This document shows, piece after piece, positions 1 to 10,000 of a stretch of 64,000 nucleotides of DNA. The position numbers and the translations under genes were made by a program. How positions within the stretch are numbered: the first letter of the stretch is position 1; each line of letters starts with the position of its first letter. Location: the NCBI GenBank assembly GCA_022827185.1, contig JAJDTM010000017.1:84726-148725 (forward strand). The letters are read 5' to 3'. The notes below the pieces were generated by a model. The model saw only the letters and a program-made list of their open reading frames with translations, was not told the DNA's origin and ran no database searches. Source of the stretch: Candidatus Poribacteria bacterium. GTDB lineage: Bacteria; Poribacteria; WGA-4E; WGA-3G.

Positions 1-1
1 A

Positions 2-1498
2 CCTTTTCCGCGTATCCATATTACCCGTAAAGCCGAGAACGATGGGACACGGTATTTTGGTCCGTTTGTCCATGTACGTTCAACACGTCAGGTGCTCAAG
101 GAGTTGACGAAGTTTTTTCCGATCCGTACCTGTACCTTGCCGCTCACGGAGACAGGTAACACGTATCGGGTCTGTCTTGATTACCACATCGGACGGTGTC
201 CGGGACCTTGTGCGGATAAGATGGATGTCACAGATTACGATGAGATCGTTCAAAAGGTATGTCAATTCTTGAGTGGGAATACGGACGCTGTTGTTAAAGA
301 ATTGACAGCGCAGATGGAAGCTGCGGCGGAGGCACTCGATTTTGAGACAGCCGCGAAGTATCGGGACACGCTTAAGGACGTTCAACAGGCGATTACAACA
401 CAGCACATGGATAGCGTTTCCGCAGCAGATGAGGATGTCATCGGCATTGCCGCACGGACTGATATTGCGTGCGTACAGCTGCTACGGGTGCGAGATGGTA
501 AGCTGCTTGAGCGTGAGCATTACTACCTCAACGATGCGGATCCAGGGTCGCTCGCGACGGCGTTAAATGCGTTTATTTCGCAGTATTATCAAAACGCGGT
601 TTTCGTTCCGAAGACGGTTGTCTTGCCGATGCAGATTGAATCGGTAGAAGTAATTGAGAATTGGCTTAGTGACAAACGTGGGAGTCGTGTCGGGTTGCAT
701 GTGCCGAGAGCGGGTCGGCTCAGGAAGTTACAAACTTTAGCATCAAAAAACGCTGAGATTCTGTTGACGCAGCGTGAACAGAACGTGGTTTATAGTAGTG
801 GTGTGGAGCCTGCGCTCGTTGAATTACAGGAACTCCTTGAACTGAAACATCCACTCAGACGGATTGAAGCCTACGATATTTCTAATCTCGGTGATCGATT
901 TGCGGTTGGATCGATGGTGGTCTTGGAAGATGGGAAACCGGCTTCAAGTGCGTACCGCCGGTTCAAGATTCGCTCGGTTGAAGGACAGAACGATTTTGCG
1001 ATGATGCAAGAGGTTATTACGCGCCGCTTCCGGCGTGCCATCGCAGACGATGAGAAATTTAATAAACTGCCGGATCTAATGTTGATTGATGGTGGGAAAG
1101 GTCAATTGCGCGCGGCACAGGCGGCTATGAAGGCTTTCGCGGCATCGCATCTTCCCGATATTCCGATGATCGCGCTTGCGAAGCGGATTGAAGAGATTTT
1201 CGTGCCGGGTAAATCGGAACCGATTGTGTTGCGAGAAGATAATCCGACTCTCCACATGATCCAACGCTTGCGCGATGAGGCGCATCGGTTTGCGATTACG
1301 TATCATCGACGGCTCCGGCAGAAGTCGCTAAGTGCTTCTGTGCTTGACGAGATTCCGAACCTCGGTCCGAGACGAAAACAGGCACTGCTCCAGCATTTCG
1401 GTTCAATTGAAGCGATCCAAGAGGCGAGTCTGGATACATTGCTCTCTGTGAAAGGGATTCCGCGCAGCGTCGCTGAGAATATACGGAAGCATCTCTAA
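2..1498 (+). CDS. uvrC: Excinuclease ABC subunit C, 5' truncated
   Basis: UvrC makes both incisions around DNA lesions in nucleotide excision repair, working with UvrA and UvrB in the cytoplasm. The frame is open from the window edge, so the start and most of the GIY-YIG nuclease domain lie upstream. Its tail (RYFGPF, then the cysteines of IGRCPGPC) is visible. Next come a UVR motif for UvrB contact (about nt 285-390), the RNase H-like endonuclease core (EAYDISN near nt 870 and LIDGGKGQL near nt 1080), and a C-terminal double helix-hairpin-helix (IPNLGPRRKQALL, then VKGIPRSVAENI). A GTG at 92 is only an internal codon: homology continues upstream of it. Nothing looks broken apart from the edge truncation. 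The identification is secure. Confidence 0.95.
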   Translation, partial: PFPRIHITRKAENDGTRYFGPFVHVRSTRQVLKELTKFFPIRTCTLPLTETGNTYRVCLDYHIGRCPGPCADKMDVTDYDEIVQKVCQFLSGNTDAVVKELTAQMEAAAEALDFETAAKYRDTLKDVQQAITTQHMDSVSAADEDVIGIAARTDIACVQLLRVRDGKLLEREHYYLNDADPGSLATALNAFISQYYQNAVFVPKTVVLPMQIESVEVIENWLSDKRGSRVGLHVPRAGRLRKLQTLASKNAEILLTQREQNVVYSSGVEPALVELQELLELKHPLRRIEAYDISNLGDRFAVGSMVVLEDGKPASSAYRRFKIRSVEGQNDFAMMQEVITRRFRRAIADDEKFNKLPDLMLIDGGKGQLRAAQAAMKAFAASHLPDIPMIALAKRIEEIFVPGKSEPIVLREDNPTLHMIQRLRDEAHRFAITYHRRLRQKSLSASVLDEIPNLGPRRKQALLQHFGSIEAIQEASLDTLLSVKGIPRSVAENIRKHL

Positions 1499-1791
1499 GA
1501 CCCGATTCGGTGATCTACTTACTATCTGCACGAATTTGGGCAGTGTCCCTGCGGGTACTGCACCTATTTGTGCAGTTGTAACGTCCAGAACGTTGGACTG
1601 TAGCGTAAATGTATCGTTTCTGAATTGGCATGTTATTTGCAACCAATTATTTAACGAATGGTTGTCAGCAATTGGCAGTCGGTTAAGAGGTTTTGGGGCG
1701 AAACATTCTGACACACTACGTATAAATTTCGGTCAATTGGTGGTTTCCGACGGCTGACAGCTCTCACTGCGAGGCAAGCGAAATAAAAAAT
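1499..1791. other. Intergenic region with small hairpins
   Basis: No credible gene is seen here. A perfect 7-bp hairpin (ACTGCAC, six-base loop, GTGCAGT) lies at 1557-1576, followed by a second short inverted repeat (GTCCA/TGGAC) near 1582-1600. Neither is followed by a clear T-tract. They may weakly terminate uvrC transcription or be dispersed palindromes. A short CTCTCACTGCGAGGCA motif just before the next gene recurs near 28719, with variants near 48306 and 58511. Confidence 0.4.
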
Positions 1792-4374
1792 ATGCGAGAA
1801 AGAAACATCAAAATCGTCGCGATCTTACTCATCCTGCTGAGCGTCGCTGTGTTACACGTGAAACTTTATCGGTTTGCGGAGGTAACGCACGATGGGGCGT
1901 TACAGGTGCTGGTCTGCTTGGGACGTGTTATTAAAATAGACACGAGTGACGAGGCGGATCAGGTGTTGTCCTTCCGTATCCTCTCTGGGCAATTTCGTGG
2001 CGAGATCGTCAAGGTCAACAACGTTTGGACGGGACGTGCCTTCGGGGACAGGGTGGTGCACAAAGGGGATGTGCTGTTCCTTGATATTCCGCTCCGGGAC
2101 CCGATGAACCCGAAAATTGAGCGGGTATCGATGCGAGAGTATTTCCGTACGCCGTTCCTGTTATATCTGGCAGGTACGTTGGGTGTGCTGATGATCCTTG
2201 TCGCTGGGATGAAAGGTGTCCGGGCGATTCTGACCTTGTTTGTCACTGCGCTTGCTGTGTTGTATCTGCTGGTGCCCCTGACGATTAGCGGTTATAACCC
2301 GATTGGCGTCGCGCTCTTAATTGCTGCCCTTCTCACGTTAGCGACCTTCCTTCTCATTACAGGGTTTAGTTTCAAAGTCATCTCCGGTGTGCTTGGCACG
2401 CTCGGCGGCTTAGCTGCGGTTGGTGTTTTGTCGGTCATCAGTCAACATGCGCTGGCACTCACAGGATTGGCGCAAGAGTTCGGGTTCCTTGAACTCGGTA
2501 TTGCGCTGTGGCGGACACCCGCTTCACACGGTTGGAACTTCACAGGCATTCTGTCGGCAGGCATCATCTTAGGGGCTGTCGGTGCGATGATGGATGTGAG
2601 TATGTCCATCTCCTCAAGTGTCCATGAAGTCAAGCAGGTGAACCCGAATATCACCGTGCGACAGGCGATTCGTGCTGGGCTGAATGTCGGACGCGACATT
2701 ATGGGGACAATGGCGGACACGCTCATCTTCGCTTACCTTGGTGCGCACATGATGACGATGCTGCTCCCGCGCATCGAATTCCCAGAAGTCGGTTACCTCT
2801 ATCCGTTTCTCCGTCTCGTCAACGATGAAGCAACGGCTGTTGCGATTATTCAAGCGATCGTAGGTACCATCGGATTGGTGTTGACAGTCCCGATTGCGGC
2901 ATCCGTTGCGGGGTTTCTCACACAATACGCGAAGGTAGATAGGTCCGAAATTCATGAAGACTTGCCTTCAGAGGAGGAGTTAGAGGAGTTGTTCCGTGCC
3001 GATCCACCACGCAGCGCGGCGCGCATCGCTGTGCCTATTGCGATGGGGATTGTCCTAATCGGTACAATCTTTGTGTACCATCGAACGCACGGGCTCTCCG
3101 CTGCAATCTCGGAACAGTCGGAGTACGCGAAAGGTAGAGTCGTCCAACTGCTTGAGTCGAACGGCAATTTCCTTTTTGATATTGACAGCAGTGCTATAAG
3201 TGCGCTGAACAAACAGGTTGTTCCTTCGGCTTTGCGTGAAGCGTTCAACACGGAGAACATTCCGTTATCTGACGAGGTCACTGTATCCGTGAAACCGTGG
3301 AAAGACAGTCGCTGGCTCCTTTCGGATGTTAAATATGAGCAGACCTATAGTATTCGTGAGACGGATCATGGAGAGAGAACCGTTCTCGGTGTCTATGAAT
3401 CGAAAAGCGAGCATCATATTCTTGAGGTGGAGATGCTGAGCGGGATGTATAAAGGCAGACGCTTGGTGTTACGGAATATCGTGAATCACAATATGCCGTT
3501 GCTGAGTATTCCTGCGGAGCCGGGTGACGTTATCCTGTGCCGTGTCGCGGGAGATCCTGAACAGGTGAGTCTCGTTAACATCGTCCAAGATTACGGTAGA
3601 GACCGGTTCCTGATTTGGATGGTCGGCGGGATGCTGCTGCTGATTATCCTCGTGGGTCGGATTGAAGGCATCCGTACGGCGTGTGCGATGCTGATCTCTG
3701 CTGCTGTCATCTATTTCTTCATGCTACCGTTGATTTCGGGCGGCGCGAATGCGGTGTTTATCGTGACGCTAACATCAGGCGCGGTGGCGTTTGTGTCGCT
3801 GGTGTTCGTCATCGGTCCGAGTCGGAAGACGTTTTCAGCCGTGTTGGGGACGATGGGTGGTATCTTGGTTGCGGGTCTGATTGTCCTGTTTGCACAGCAG
3901 CATCTCCATTTTTCTGGGTTAGAGAATGCGATTTCAGCGGATATTATAGAGGCGACACGCACGCCACCCTTCGATTTCGTGCAGATTCTCTTGGCAGGGA
4001 TGTTGATGGGGGTGTTAGGTGTCGCGGTTGATGGTGCGATTGAGGTGGCATCGAGTATGGAAGAGATTCGTAAGGCGAACCCGAATATGCCGACATGGCG
4101 ACTCATCGCCTCCGGTCTCAACGTCGGTACGGACATCCTCGGAACGATGGTGAATACGCTGGTCTTTGCCTATCTCGGTGTGGAGTTGCTGCTTGTTGTC
4201 ACGGTTGTAGCACCGGATCTGAACTTCTTCAAATCGCCGCCTGCGCAGTTATTAAGCATCGGTGTTGTCTCCGCGGAGATTGTGCGGTTGTTGGCTGGTA
4301 CGCTCGGCTTGGTCCTCGCGATCCCGATTACAGCGGTGATTTGTGCGTTCTGGAACCCGAAGCAGAAAATGTAA
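1792..4374 (+). CDS. Double YibE/F-type membrane protein
   Basis: This 860-residue inner-membrane protein is two YibE/F-like modules joined head to tail. Module 1 (about residues 1-390) has an N-terminal membrane anchor (residues 8-26), an extracytoplasmic segment with a GQFRGEIVKVNN pattern, then a run of membrane helices with ISSSVHEVKQ and GRDIMGTMADTLIFAYLG. Module 2 (about 405-860) repeats the order: an anchor at about 408-426, the segment SGMYKGRRLVLRN, and helices with ASSMEEIRKANPN and GTDILGTMVNTLVFAYLG. Family members such as Lactococcus YibE and YibF are usually about 380 residues, so this is roughly double length. Biochemical function is unknown in the family. The ATG has only a distant GAGG upstream. 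It stands alone between uvrC and the LRR genes. Confidence 0.8.
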   Translation: MRERNIKIVAILLILLSVAVLHVKLYRFAEVTHDGALQVLVCLGRVIKIDTSDEADQVLSFRILSGQFRGEIVKVNNVWTGRAFGDRVVHKGDVLFLDIPLRDPMNPKIERVSMREYFRTPFLLYLAGTLGVLMILVAGMKGVRAILTLFVTALAVLYLLVPLTISGYNPIGVALLIAALLTLATFLLITGFSFKVISGVLGTLGGLAAVGVLSVISQHALALTGLAQEFGFLELGIALWRTPASHGWNFTGILSAGIILGAVGAMMDVSMSISSSVHEVKQVNPNITVRQAIRAGLNVGRDIMGTMADTLIFAYLGAHMMTMLLPRIEFPEVGYLYPFLRLVNDEATAVAIIQAIVGTIGLVLTVPIAASVAGFLTQYAKVDRSEIHEDLPSEEELEELFRADPPRSAARIAVPIAMGIVLIGTIFVYHRTHGLSAAISEQSEYAKGRVVQLLESNGNFLFDIDSSAISALNKQVVPSALREAFNTENIPLSDEVTVSVKPWKDSRWLLSDVKYEQTYSIRETDHGERTVLGVYESKSEHHILEVEMLSGMYKGRRLVLRNIVNHNMPLLSIPAEPGDVILCRVAGDPEQVSLVNIVQDYGRDRFLIWMVGGMLLLIILVGRIEGIRTACAMLISAAVIYFFMLPLISGGANAVFIVTLTSGAVAFVSLVFVIGPSRKTFSAVLGTMGGILVAGLIVLFAQQHLHFSGLENAISADIIEATRTPPFDFVQILLAGMLMGVLGVAVDGAIEVASSMEEIRKANPNMPTWRLIASGLNVGTDILGTMVNTLVFAYLGVELLLVVTVVAPDLNFFKSPPAQLLSIGVVSAEIVRLLAGTLGLVLAIPITAVICAFWNPKQKM

Positions 4375-4709
4375 TGGCTGTCAGCCATCAGCCATCAGCA
4401 GTCAGCTCTTCGTCGAACACACTATATTTTGTGCTTTTCGCTGGCGAGGTTTGATGAAGTTTCAGTTAGGAAAATGCAACCGATCACGCCCAGAAGACAC
4501 GCCAATAAAAGCCTGCTTCATCGAATCGCGATTGAGAAATCGTGCCCCCCAATTCATATTTTCCTCTCGAAAAAGCGTTGACATTCTCCGAATGTTTAAG
4601 GTATCTTTAACTTATAATATAGGGAATTATATTGGTAAAAATGTAGATCAATTTTGAACTACGCTTTATGATTGGGACATGTCAGCAGTAGAAAAGGAGA
4701 TAAAATTGA
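4375..4709. other. Intergenic region with dispersed-repeat fragment
   Basis: It begins with an imperfect tandem of CAGCCAT/CAGTCAG units (about 4377-4405), which belongs to the CAGTTATCAGT palindrome class seen elsewhere in the window. CGCTGGCGAGGTTT near 4439 matches the 5' arm of the terminator hairpin at 53305 but has no 3' arm here. The rest is A/T rich. A TTGACA at 4578 and a TATAAT at 4613 are 29 bases apart, too far for one ordinary promoter. Confidence 0.4.
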
Positions 4710-6989
4710 ATGGGACTGATTAAGAAACAACACATTTTTATTTACATACTCGTCTTTGGTGCGTGTGCAACACTGTTCCTTGTGTTTCCACTGACGACGG
4801 TGGCACAGACCGTTAACATTCCCGATACAAATCTTCGTGAAGCGATTAATGAGGCACTCGGTAAAGCACCGGATGCGCGGGTTACCGTGGATGAAATGGA
4901 GACGTTGACCCGCCTTGATGCGAATAACAGAGGCATTAGCAATTTGATGGGGCTTGAAACTGCAACAAATCTTGAGGTCCTGAGACTTAACCACAATTTG
5001 ATATCCGACATATCGCCGCTTGCGGAATTGATTAGGTTGCATCGCATAGAATTACACGATAATACCATATCTGATATATCGCCACTTGAAGGGTTAATCA
5101 ACTTAGGTGAGTTACATATTTCGCATAACTTGATATCTGATATATCACCGGTTGCTGGGTTAATCAACTTGCGGGGTGTAAATCTTGGACATAACGTTGT
5201 AGACGACTGGTCTCCACTTGCAGGTTTAGTAAAACTTAATGGGATAGCGATGAGCCACAATCCTGTGGCTGATCTGTCGCCGCTTACAGGACTCATCAGT
5301 CTGAGGCACTTTCATTCTTGGGGCACGCCGATATTAGACCTCGCTCCTTTGGCGGAATCACCAAAGCTGCGGGAAATCAGCATTTGTGGTGGAGAAATAT
5401 CGGATCTCTCGTCGTTGGAGGGGTTAACGAGTCTGAAAGAACTCTATCTCCCTGGCAATGAAGTTGCCGATATCTCTGCCTTGGCGAGTTTAACGGGGTT
5501 GACCCGCCTCAGTCTTGAGGGTAATGAAATATCGGATATATCGCCCCTTGCGGAATTAGACGGGTTGACTTGGATTGACCTGCACCGCAACGCTATATCG
5601 GATGTCTCTCCGCTTTCGGCGTTATCTAACCTGACTTGGTTAGATCTGAGTCAGAATCGGGTAACAGATGTCTCTTCGCTTGCATCCTTGCACAGTTTGA
5701 CATGGATGGGACTTACTGAAAATCCAATAGCGGATGTATCGAGTTTAGAAAGATTCGCTGAGAGCACATCAATCTCGCACTCAGACTTCGTTAACTCTGC
5801 TTTCCCGGAAGCCGGTCCAAAAATAGTGGGACCCTGGTTGTGGGTGATCGTGCCGGGAGTCCGTCTTGACCAGACAGATCTGCTGGCTAAGGCGACGAAA
5901 GGGGCAGCCACTGAGGTGAAAGTGGCTACCTTTGGTGCAACTGAAGGGAAGTCTGTGGGAGGCAGTGTCTGGGAGGCGCACACCATCTCCGCCACGGGTG
6001 GGGATAACCTCAATGAGATGACAGATGCGCTTGGTTGGGGATCGGGTTCTGCGATCTATGACCATGTTGTTTACGGTTCTGTCACGTTGGAGTCACCGCG
6101 TGAACAGGAAACAACGATGCTCGCCGGGAGCGATGATGAGGTGAAGGTCTGGCTTAACGGTGAATTGGTTCACTATAATCCGGTGGAACGGGGTGCGGGG
6201 GACTTCCAAGATGCGTTCCCTGTCACGCTGAAAGAGGGGGCAAATGTTTTGTTGGTTGCTGTTTGCAATCGGGGACATGGGGCTTTTAGTGGTTTTTTTG
6301 GGTTTGCCAAAGATGCAGACTATACGGTGAACCACCCTGATAAAAAGATCACGATTGAAGTACCGGCTTATGATGTGAATAAAGATGGCGTAACAAACAT
6401 TCTGGATCTGATTCTGGTAGGACAGGACCTCGGAAAAGCCAATCCTACCAACGCGCGGGCGGACGTAAATGGCGATAGGACTGTCAATATCTCTGACCTC
6501 ATCCTTGTGGCGCAACACCTTGGTGACCTCAGCGGAATTGCGGCTGCACCTTCTGTTCTTGCACTCCGCAGCATTGGGTTAGATGTAGCGACGATTCAGG
6601 CTTGGATTGCACAAGCGCAGGTTGAAAACGACGGTTCGGTTGTTTTCCAACAAGGTATCGCGAATCTCCAACGGCTTTTAGCGATGTTGATTCCACAGGA
6701 GACAGCGTTGCTTGCGAATTACCCGAATCCGTTTAATCCAGAGACGTGGATACCGTATCAACTCGCGGAACCCGCCAAAGTCACTTTGCATATCTATGCG
6801 GTGAACGGGGCATTGGTTCGGACGTTGGACTTAGGACACCAACCCGCGGGCGTGTATCAACAACGGACGCGGGCGGCGTATTGGAACGGTCGCAATCAAC
6901 TCGGTGAATCTGTTGCGAGTGGCGTGTATTTCTATAGGCTTACCGCGGGCGATTTTACTGCCACGCGCAAAATGCTGATAAGAAAATAA
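4710..6989 (+). CDS. Secreted LRR protein with dockerin and C-terminal sorting domain
   Basis: Predicted secreted or surface protein of 759 residues, probably for protein-protein or glycan contact. A signal peptide ends near residue 33 (TTVAQ). Internalin/SDS22-type 22-residue leucine-rich repeats follow at about 45-355, with the pattern NxISDISPLxxLxxL. A beta-sandwich segment resembling galactose-binding-like domains covers about 370-545 (motif DEVKVWLNGELVH). A two-repeat type I dockerin lies at about 551-606 (DVNKDGVTNILDL and DVNGDRTVNISDL, with intact calcium ligands). The C-terminal domain (about 668-759) starts with NYPNPFNPETWIPY and ends KMLIRK, as in FlgD-like or type IX-style sorting domains. 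AAGGAG precedes the ATG at good spacing. The next gene is a longer paralogue with cohesins. No enzymatic domain is visible. Confidence 0.85.
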   Translation: MGLIKKQHIFIYILVFGACATLFLVFPLTTVAQTVNIPDTNLREAINEALGKAPDARVTVDEMETLTRLDANNRGISNLMGLETATNLEVLRLNHNLISDISPLAELIRLHRIELHDNTISDISPLEGLINLGELHISHNLISDISPVAGLINLRGVNLGHNVVDDWSPLAGLVKLNGIAMSHNPVADLSPLTGLISLRHFHSWGTPILDLAPLAESPKLREISICGGEISDLSSLEGLTSLKELYLPGNEVADISALASLTGLTRLSLEGNEISDISPLAELDGLTWIDLHRNAISDVSPLSALSNLTWLDLSQNRVTDVSSLASLHSLTWMGLTENPIADVSSLERFAESTSISHSDFVNSAFPEAGPKIVGPWLWVIVPGVRLDQTDLLAKATKGAATEVKVATFGATEGKSVGGSVWEAHTISATGGDNLNEMTDALGWGSGSAIYDHVVYGSVTLESPREQETTMLAGSDDEVKVWLNGELVHYNPVERGAGDFQDAFPVTLKEGANVLLVAVCNRGHGAFSGFFGFAKDADYTVNHPDKKITIEVPAYDVNKDGVTNILDLILVGQDLGKANPTNARADVNGDRTVNISDLILVAQHLGDLSGIAAAPSVLALRSIGLDVATIQAWIAQAQVENDGSVVFQQGIANLQRLLAMLIPQETALLANYPNPFNPETWIPYQLAEPAKVTLHIYAVNGALVRTLDLGHQPAGVYQQRTRAAYWNGRNQLGESVASGVYFYRLTAGDFTATRKMLIRK

Positions 6990-7013
6990 ATTGCTGTTCG
7001 TCGCAAAAAGGTA

Positions 7014-7035
7014 GATGCGGTTTCCTAACCGCATC
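7014..7035. repeat. Perfect 9-bp hairpin between the LRR genes
   Basis: GATGCGGTT, loop TCCT, AACCGCATC. The stem is perfect but no T-tract follows, so it is more likely a dispersed palindrome or RNA-processing hairpin than a simple terminator. Its core (GCGGTT...AACCGC) resembles the hairpin inside the 119-bp repeats at 26075 and 49449. Confidence 0.55.
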
Positions 7036-7080
7036 GGACCGAACTAAAAAACGATAGGTATGTTTCAAAGGAGATTGGTG

Positions 7081-10000
7081 ATGAAAACAAGTAAATACAT
7101 ATTTCTCGTTATCTTAACATTTGTCATGCTGGGATTTGGATCTGCCCAGGCGCAAGATAACCTTGCGCAAGAGGCGTATGCTATTTTTCAACAAAGCTGC
7201 CTCGGCTGCCATGGCGAACATGGATCTTTTACAGAAGACCTTATCATTGAATCCGCACCAGCGCTGGTTGCCGATGGGGCAGTTGTCCCGGGTGATCCTG
7301 ATGTTTCCGAACTCTATAAGCGTCTACTTGGACCTACCGGAAATGGATTTCAAATGCCGTTCAACCAACCTCCGCTGTCAGATGCAGCTATTGAAACGAT
7401 TCGTCGCTGGATTCAAGCCGGGGCACCGGATTGGGAGGTACAGTATGATGTCAACTTCATAACGCCCGATGCGATGCTTGATACCATCCAAAGGCATCTT
7501 GAGACGCTCTCTGCGTTTGATCGTCCGTTTGCCCGTTATTTTACCCTGACGCATCTCTATAACGCTGGCGAAAGTCCAGAGGCACTTAAAGCCTATAAGA
7601 TCGCGCTCTCGAAACTGGTGAATAGCCTATCTTGGGGGGTTGAGGTGATCAATCCGAGACCGATTGACCTGCAAGAGACAATCTTTTACATTGATCTACG
7701 TCGCTACCAATGGGATATCAGAAACGAGGCATGGACCCAGATTGAACGGGAATATCCCTATAGCATCGAATTTGATCCTGAGACGCAAGCAGGTCTGCAC
7801 GAAAAGTTGGCGCATTTACGTACAGAAATGGACTGCGAAGTGCCGTTTGTCCATGTGGATTGGTTTCTTGCGAATGCGTCTTTGCCACCGCTTTACCACG
7901 ATATTCTGGACCTGCCAGAAACGGATCAGGAGTTAGAGGCGCAGCTGGGAGTTAATGTGACGCGAAATATCAACACTGCCCCCGGGGTTCGCGTCTGGCG
8001 TGCGGGTTTCCTCAAGTCGGGTGTGTCAGGGTACAACCGTGTTGTGGAACGGCACACCTCCGACCATGGTGCGTATTGGAAAAGCTACGACTTTGCGGGG
8101 GATTCGGACGTTCAGAATATTTTTATACATCCGCTGACTTTTAGACACGACGGTGGGGAGGTCGTGTTCCATCTGCCGAACGGTTTGCAAGGGTATTATA
8201 TCTCCGATGCGTCAGGGAATCGGATAAATGAGGCACCGACGACGATCGTATCCAATCCAGCGGCGAGCAATCCTGCTGTGCGGAATGGTCTCTCGTGTAT
8301 TGGTTGCCACACGGAGGGGATGAAAAAGTTTAAAGACGAGGTGCGTGCGGAGATTATGCTGCGGCTCCCTGAGGGACCGGTGAAGGATCAGGGGTTGCGT
8401 CTGTATGTGGAACAATCAAAGATGGATGTTCTTGTGGCGGACGACACGGACCGTTACAGGGAAGCACTTGAAAAGACGGGGGGTGTGTTTGGTGGTACGG
8501 TTGAACCGGTACATCGGTTCTATGAAGAATTTCAACGTCCTGTTGAGGCTGCACACGCTGCGGCTGCTGTCGGTTTAGAGACGGAGATGTTCCGTCAAGA
8601 GATTCGAGATAAACAGCGTTTACGGGACTTAGGTTTGGCAGGGCTATTGGAGGATAGGGGGGTGAGTCGGAATACATGGACCTCCAACTTTCCCGAAGTG
8701 ATTTCTGCGCTGAATTCTCCGGATGACACGGTAACTCCGCCAGTTGATCCGGGGACGGACCTACGTCCTGGGGATCTGGTTTCTATTCCTGACCCGAACC
8801 TTCGATCTGTGATAGAAGGGTTGCTTGGCAAAACCTCAGGGGCTTTGATTACAGCGGCAGAGATGGCACGGTTGACGCGAATTGAGGCGGATGAAGCGGG
8901 GATTAGCAATTTGACAGGGCTTGAGGCTGCGACGCAGTTAGAACGGATAGAGTTTCGCCATAATTCTATATCCGACTTATCTCCTCTGAGAGGCTTAACC
9001 CGACTGAATAACATCAAGCTGCGCGGAAATCGGATAACCGATGTATCCCCGCTTGCTGGATTAGTCAATGTAGACTGGTTGGGACTTGAGGAGAACGAGA
9101 TAAGGGACCTATCTCCGCTGAAAGACTTAATCAAATTAAATGGGATAGGGATTTCACGCAATCCGGTGGCGGATGTTTTGCCTCTTGCAAGTTTAATCAG
9201 TTTAGAACGGATAGATGCGTGGCGCACGCCTATCTTGGACTTCTCCGCTTTGGCGAAATTACCGAGACTCAGATGGATAGAATTTGGCGATGACAGATCA
9301 ATAGAGGTGCTGCCATCTCTAAAGGGGTTAAAAAGTTTGAGACGACTGGAAATTAACGACTGTAATATCTCAGACCTCTCTGGGTTATCCGAATTAACCC
9401 AGTTGGAATGGTTAACGTTGGTTAATAACCAGATATCCGATATAACGCCGTTGGCGAATCTAAAAGGTTTGGAGCATCTGAATCTTGATGCTAACGTTAT
9501 CAAAGATGTATCTTCGCTTGCGAAGTTAACACAGTTGAAAGTGTTGTATCTTGAGAATAACATCATCTCGGATGTATCGCTGCTTGCGGGATTAACCAAT
9601 TTGGAGCGGTTAGACCTTCGTAACAATGCAATATCAGACTTCTCACCTTTAGAAGGGCTGTTTGGGAAGACGACTGTTAGGGCGGAAGGCAACCCAGGTG
9701 TTTTCCTAAAAGGGGGTCCAAAAATAACGGGACCTTGGTTGTGGCTACTGTTACCAGGGGCTCAGTTTGATAGCTTCCGTAGCACCGATTTACTTGCTAG
9801 AGCAAGTGGTGGCGCGGTAACTGAACTGGACATTGCTACCAATGGTTCAGTAGAAGGTGAATCTGTTGGTGATAGCATCTGGACATCCCACAAAATCTCT
9901 CCGACAGGTGGGAATAATGTTAATGATCTGTTGAAGGCTCTCGGTATGTCAAAAGGTGATAATCAAGATAATGTGATCTATGGTTCGGTTACCTTGGATT

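Noticed and set aside
4578..4618. TTGACA and TATAAT upstream of the first LRR gene as a promoter
   Set aside because: The hexamers are 29 bases apart, far from the usual 16-18; no better -35 was found for the TATAAT.
8595..9692. 365-codon open frame antisense to the LRR region
   Set aside because: It is a by-product of the repetitive LRR codons on the other strand; no ribosome-binding site, low-complexity Ser/Asn-rich product, and the plus-strand gene is clearly real.
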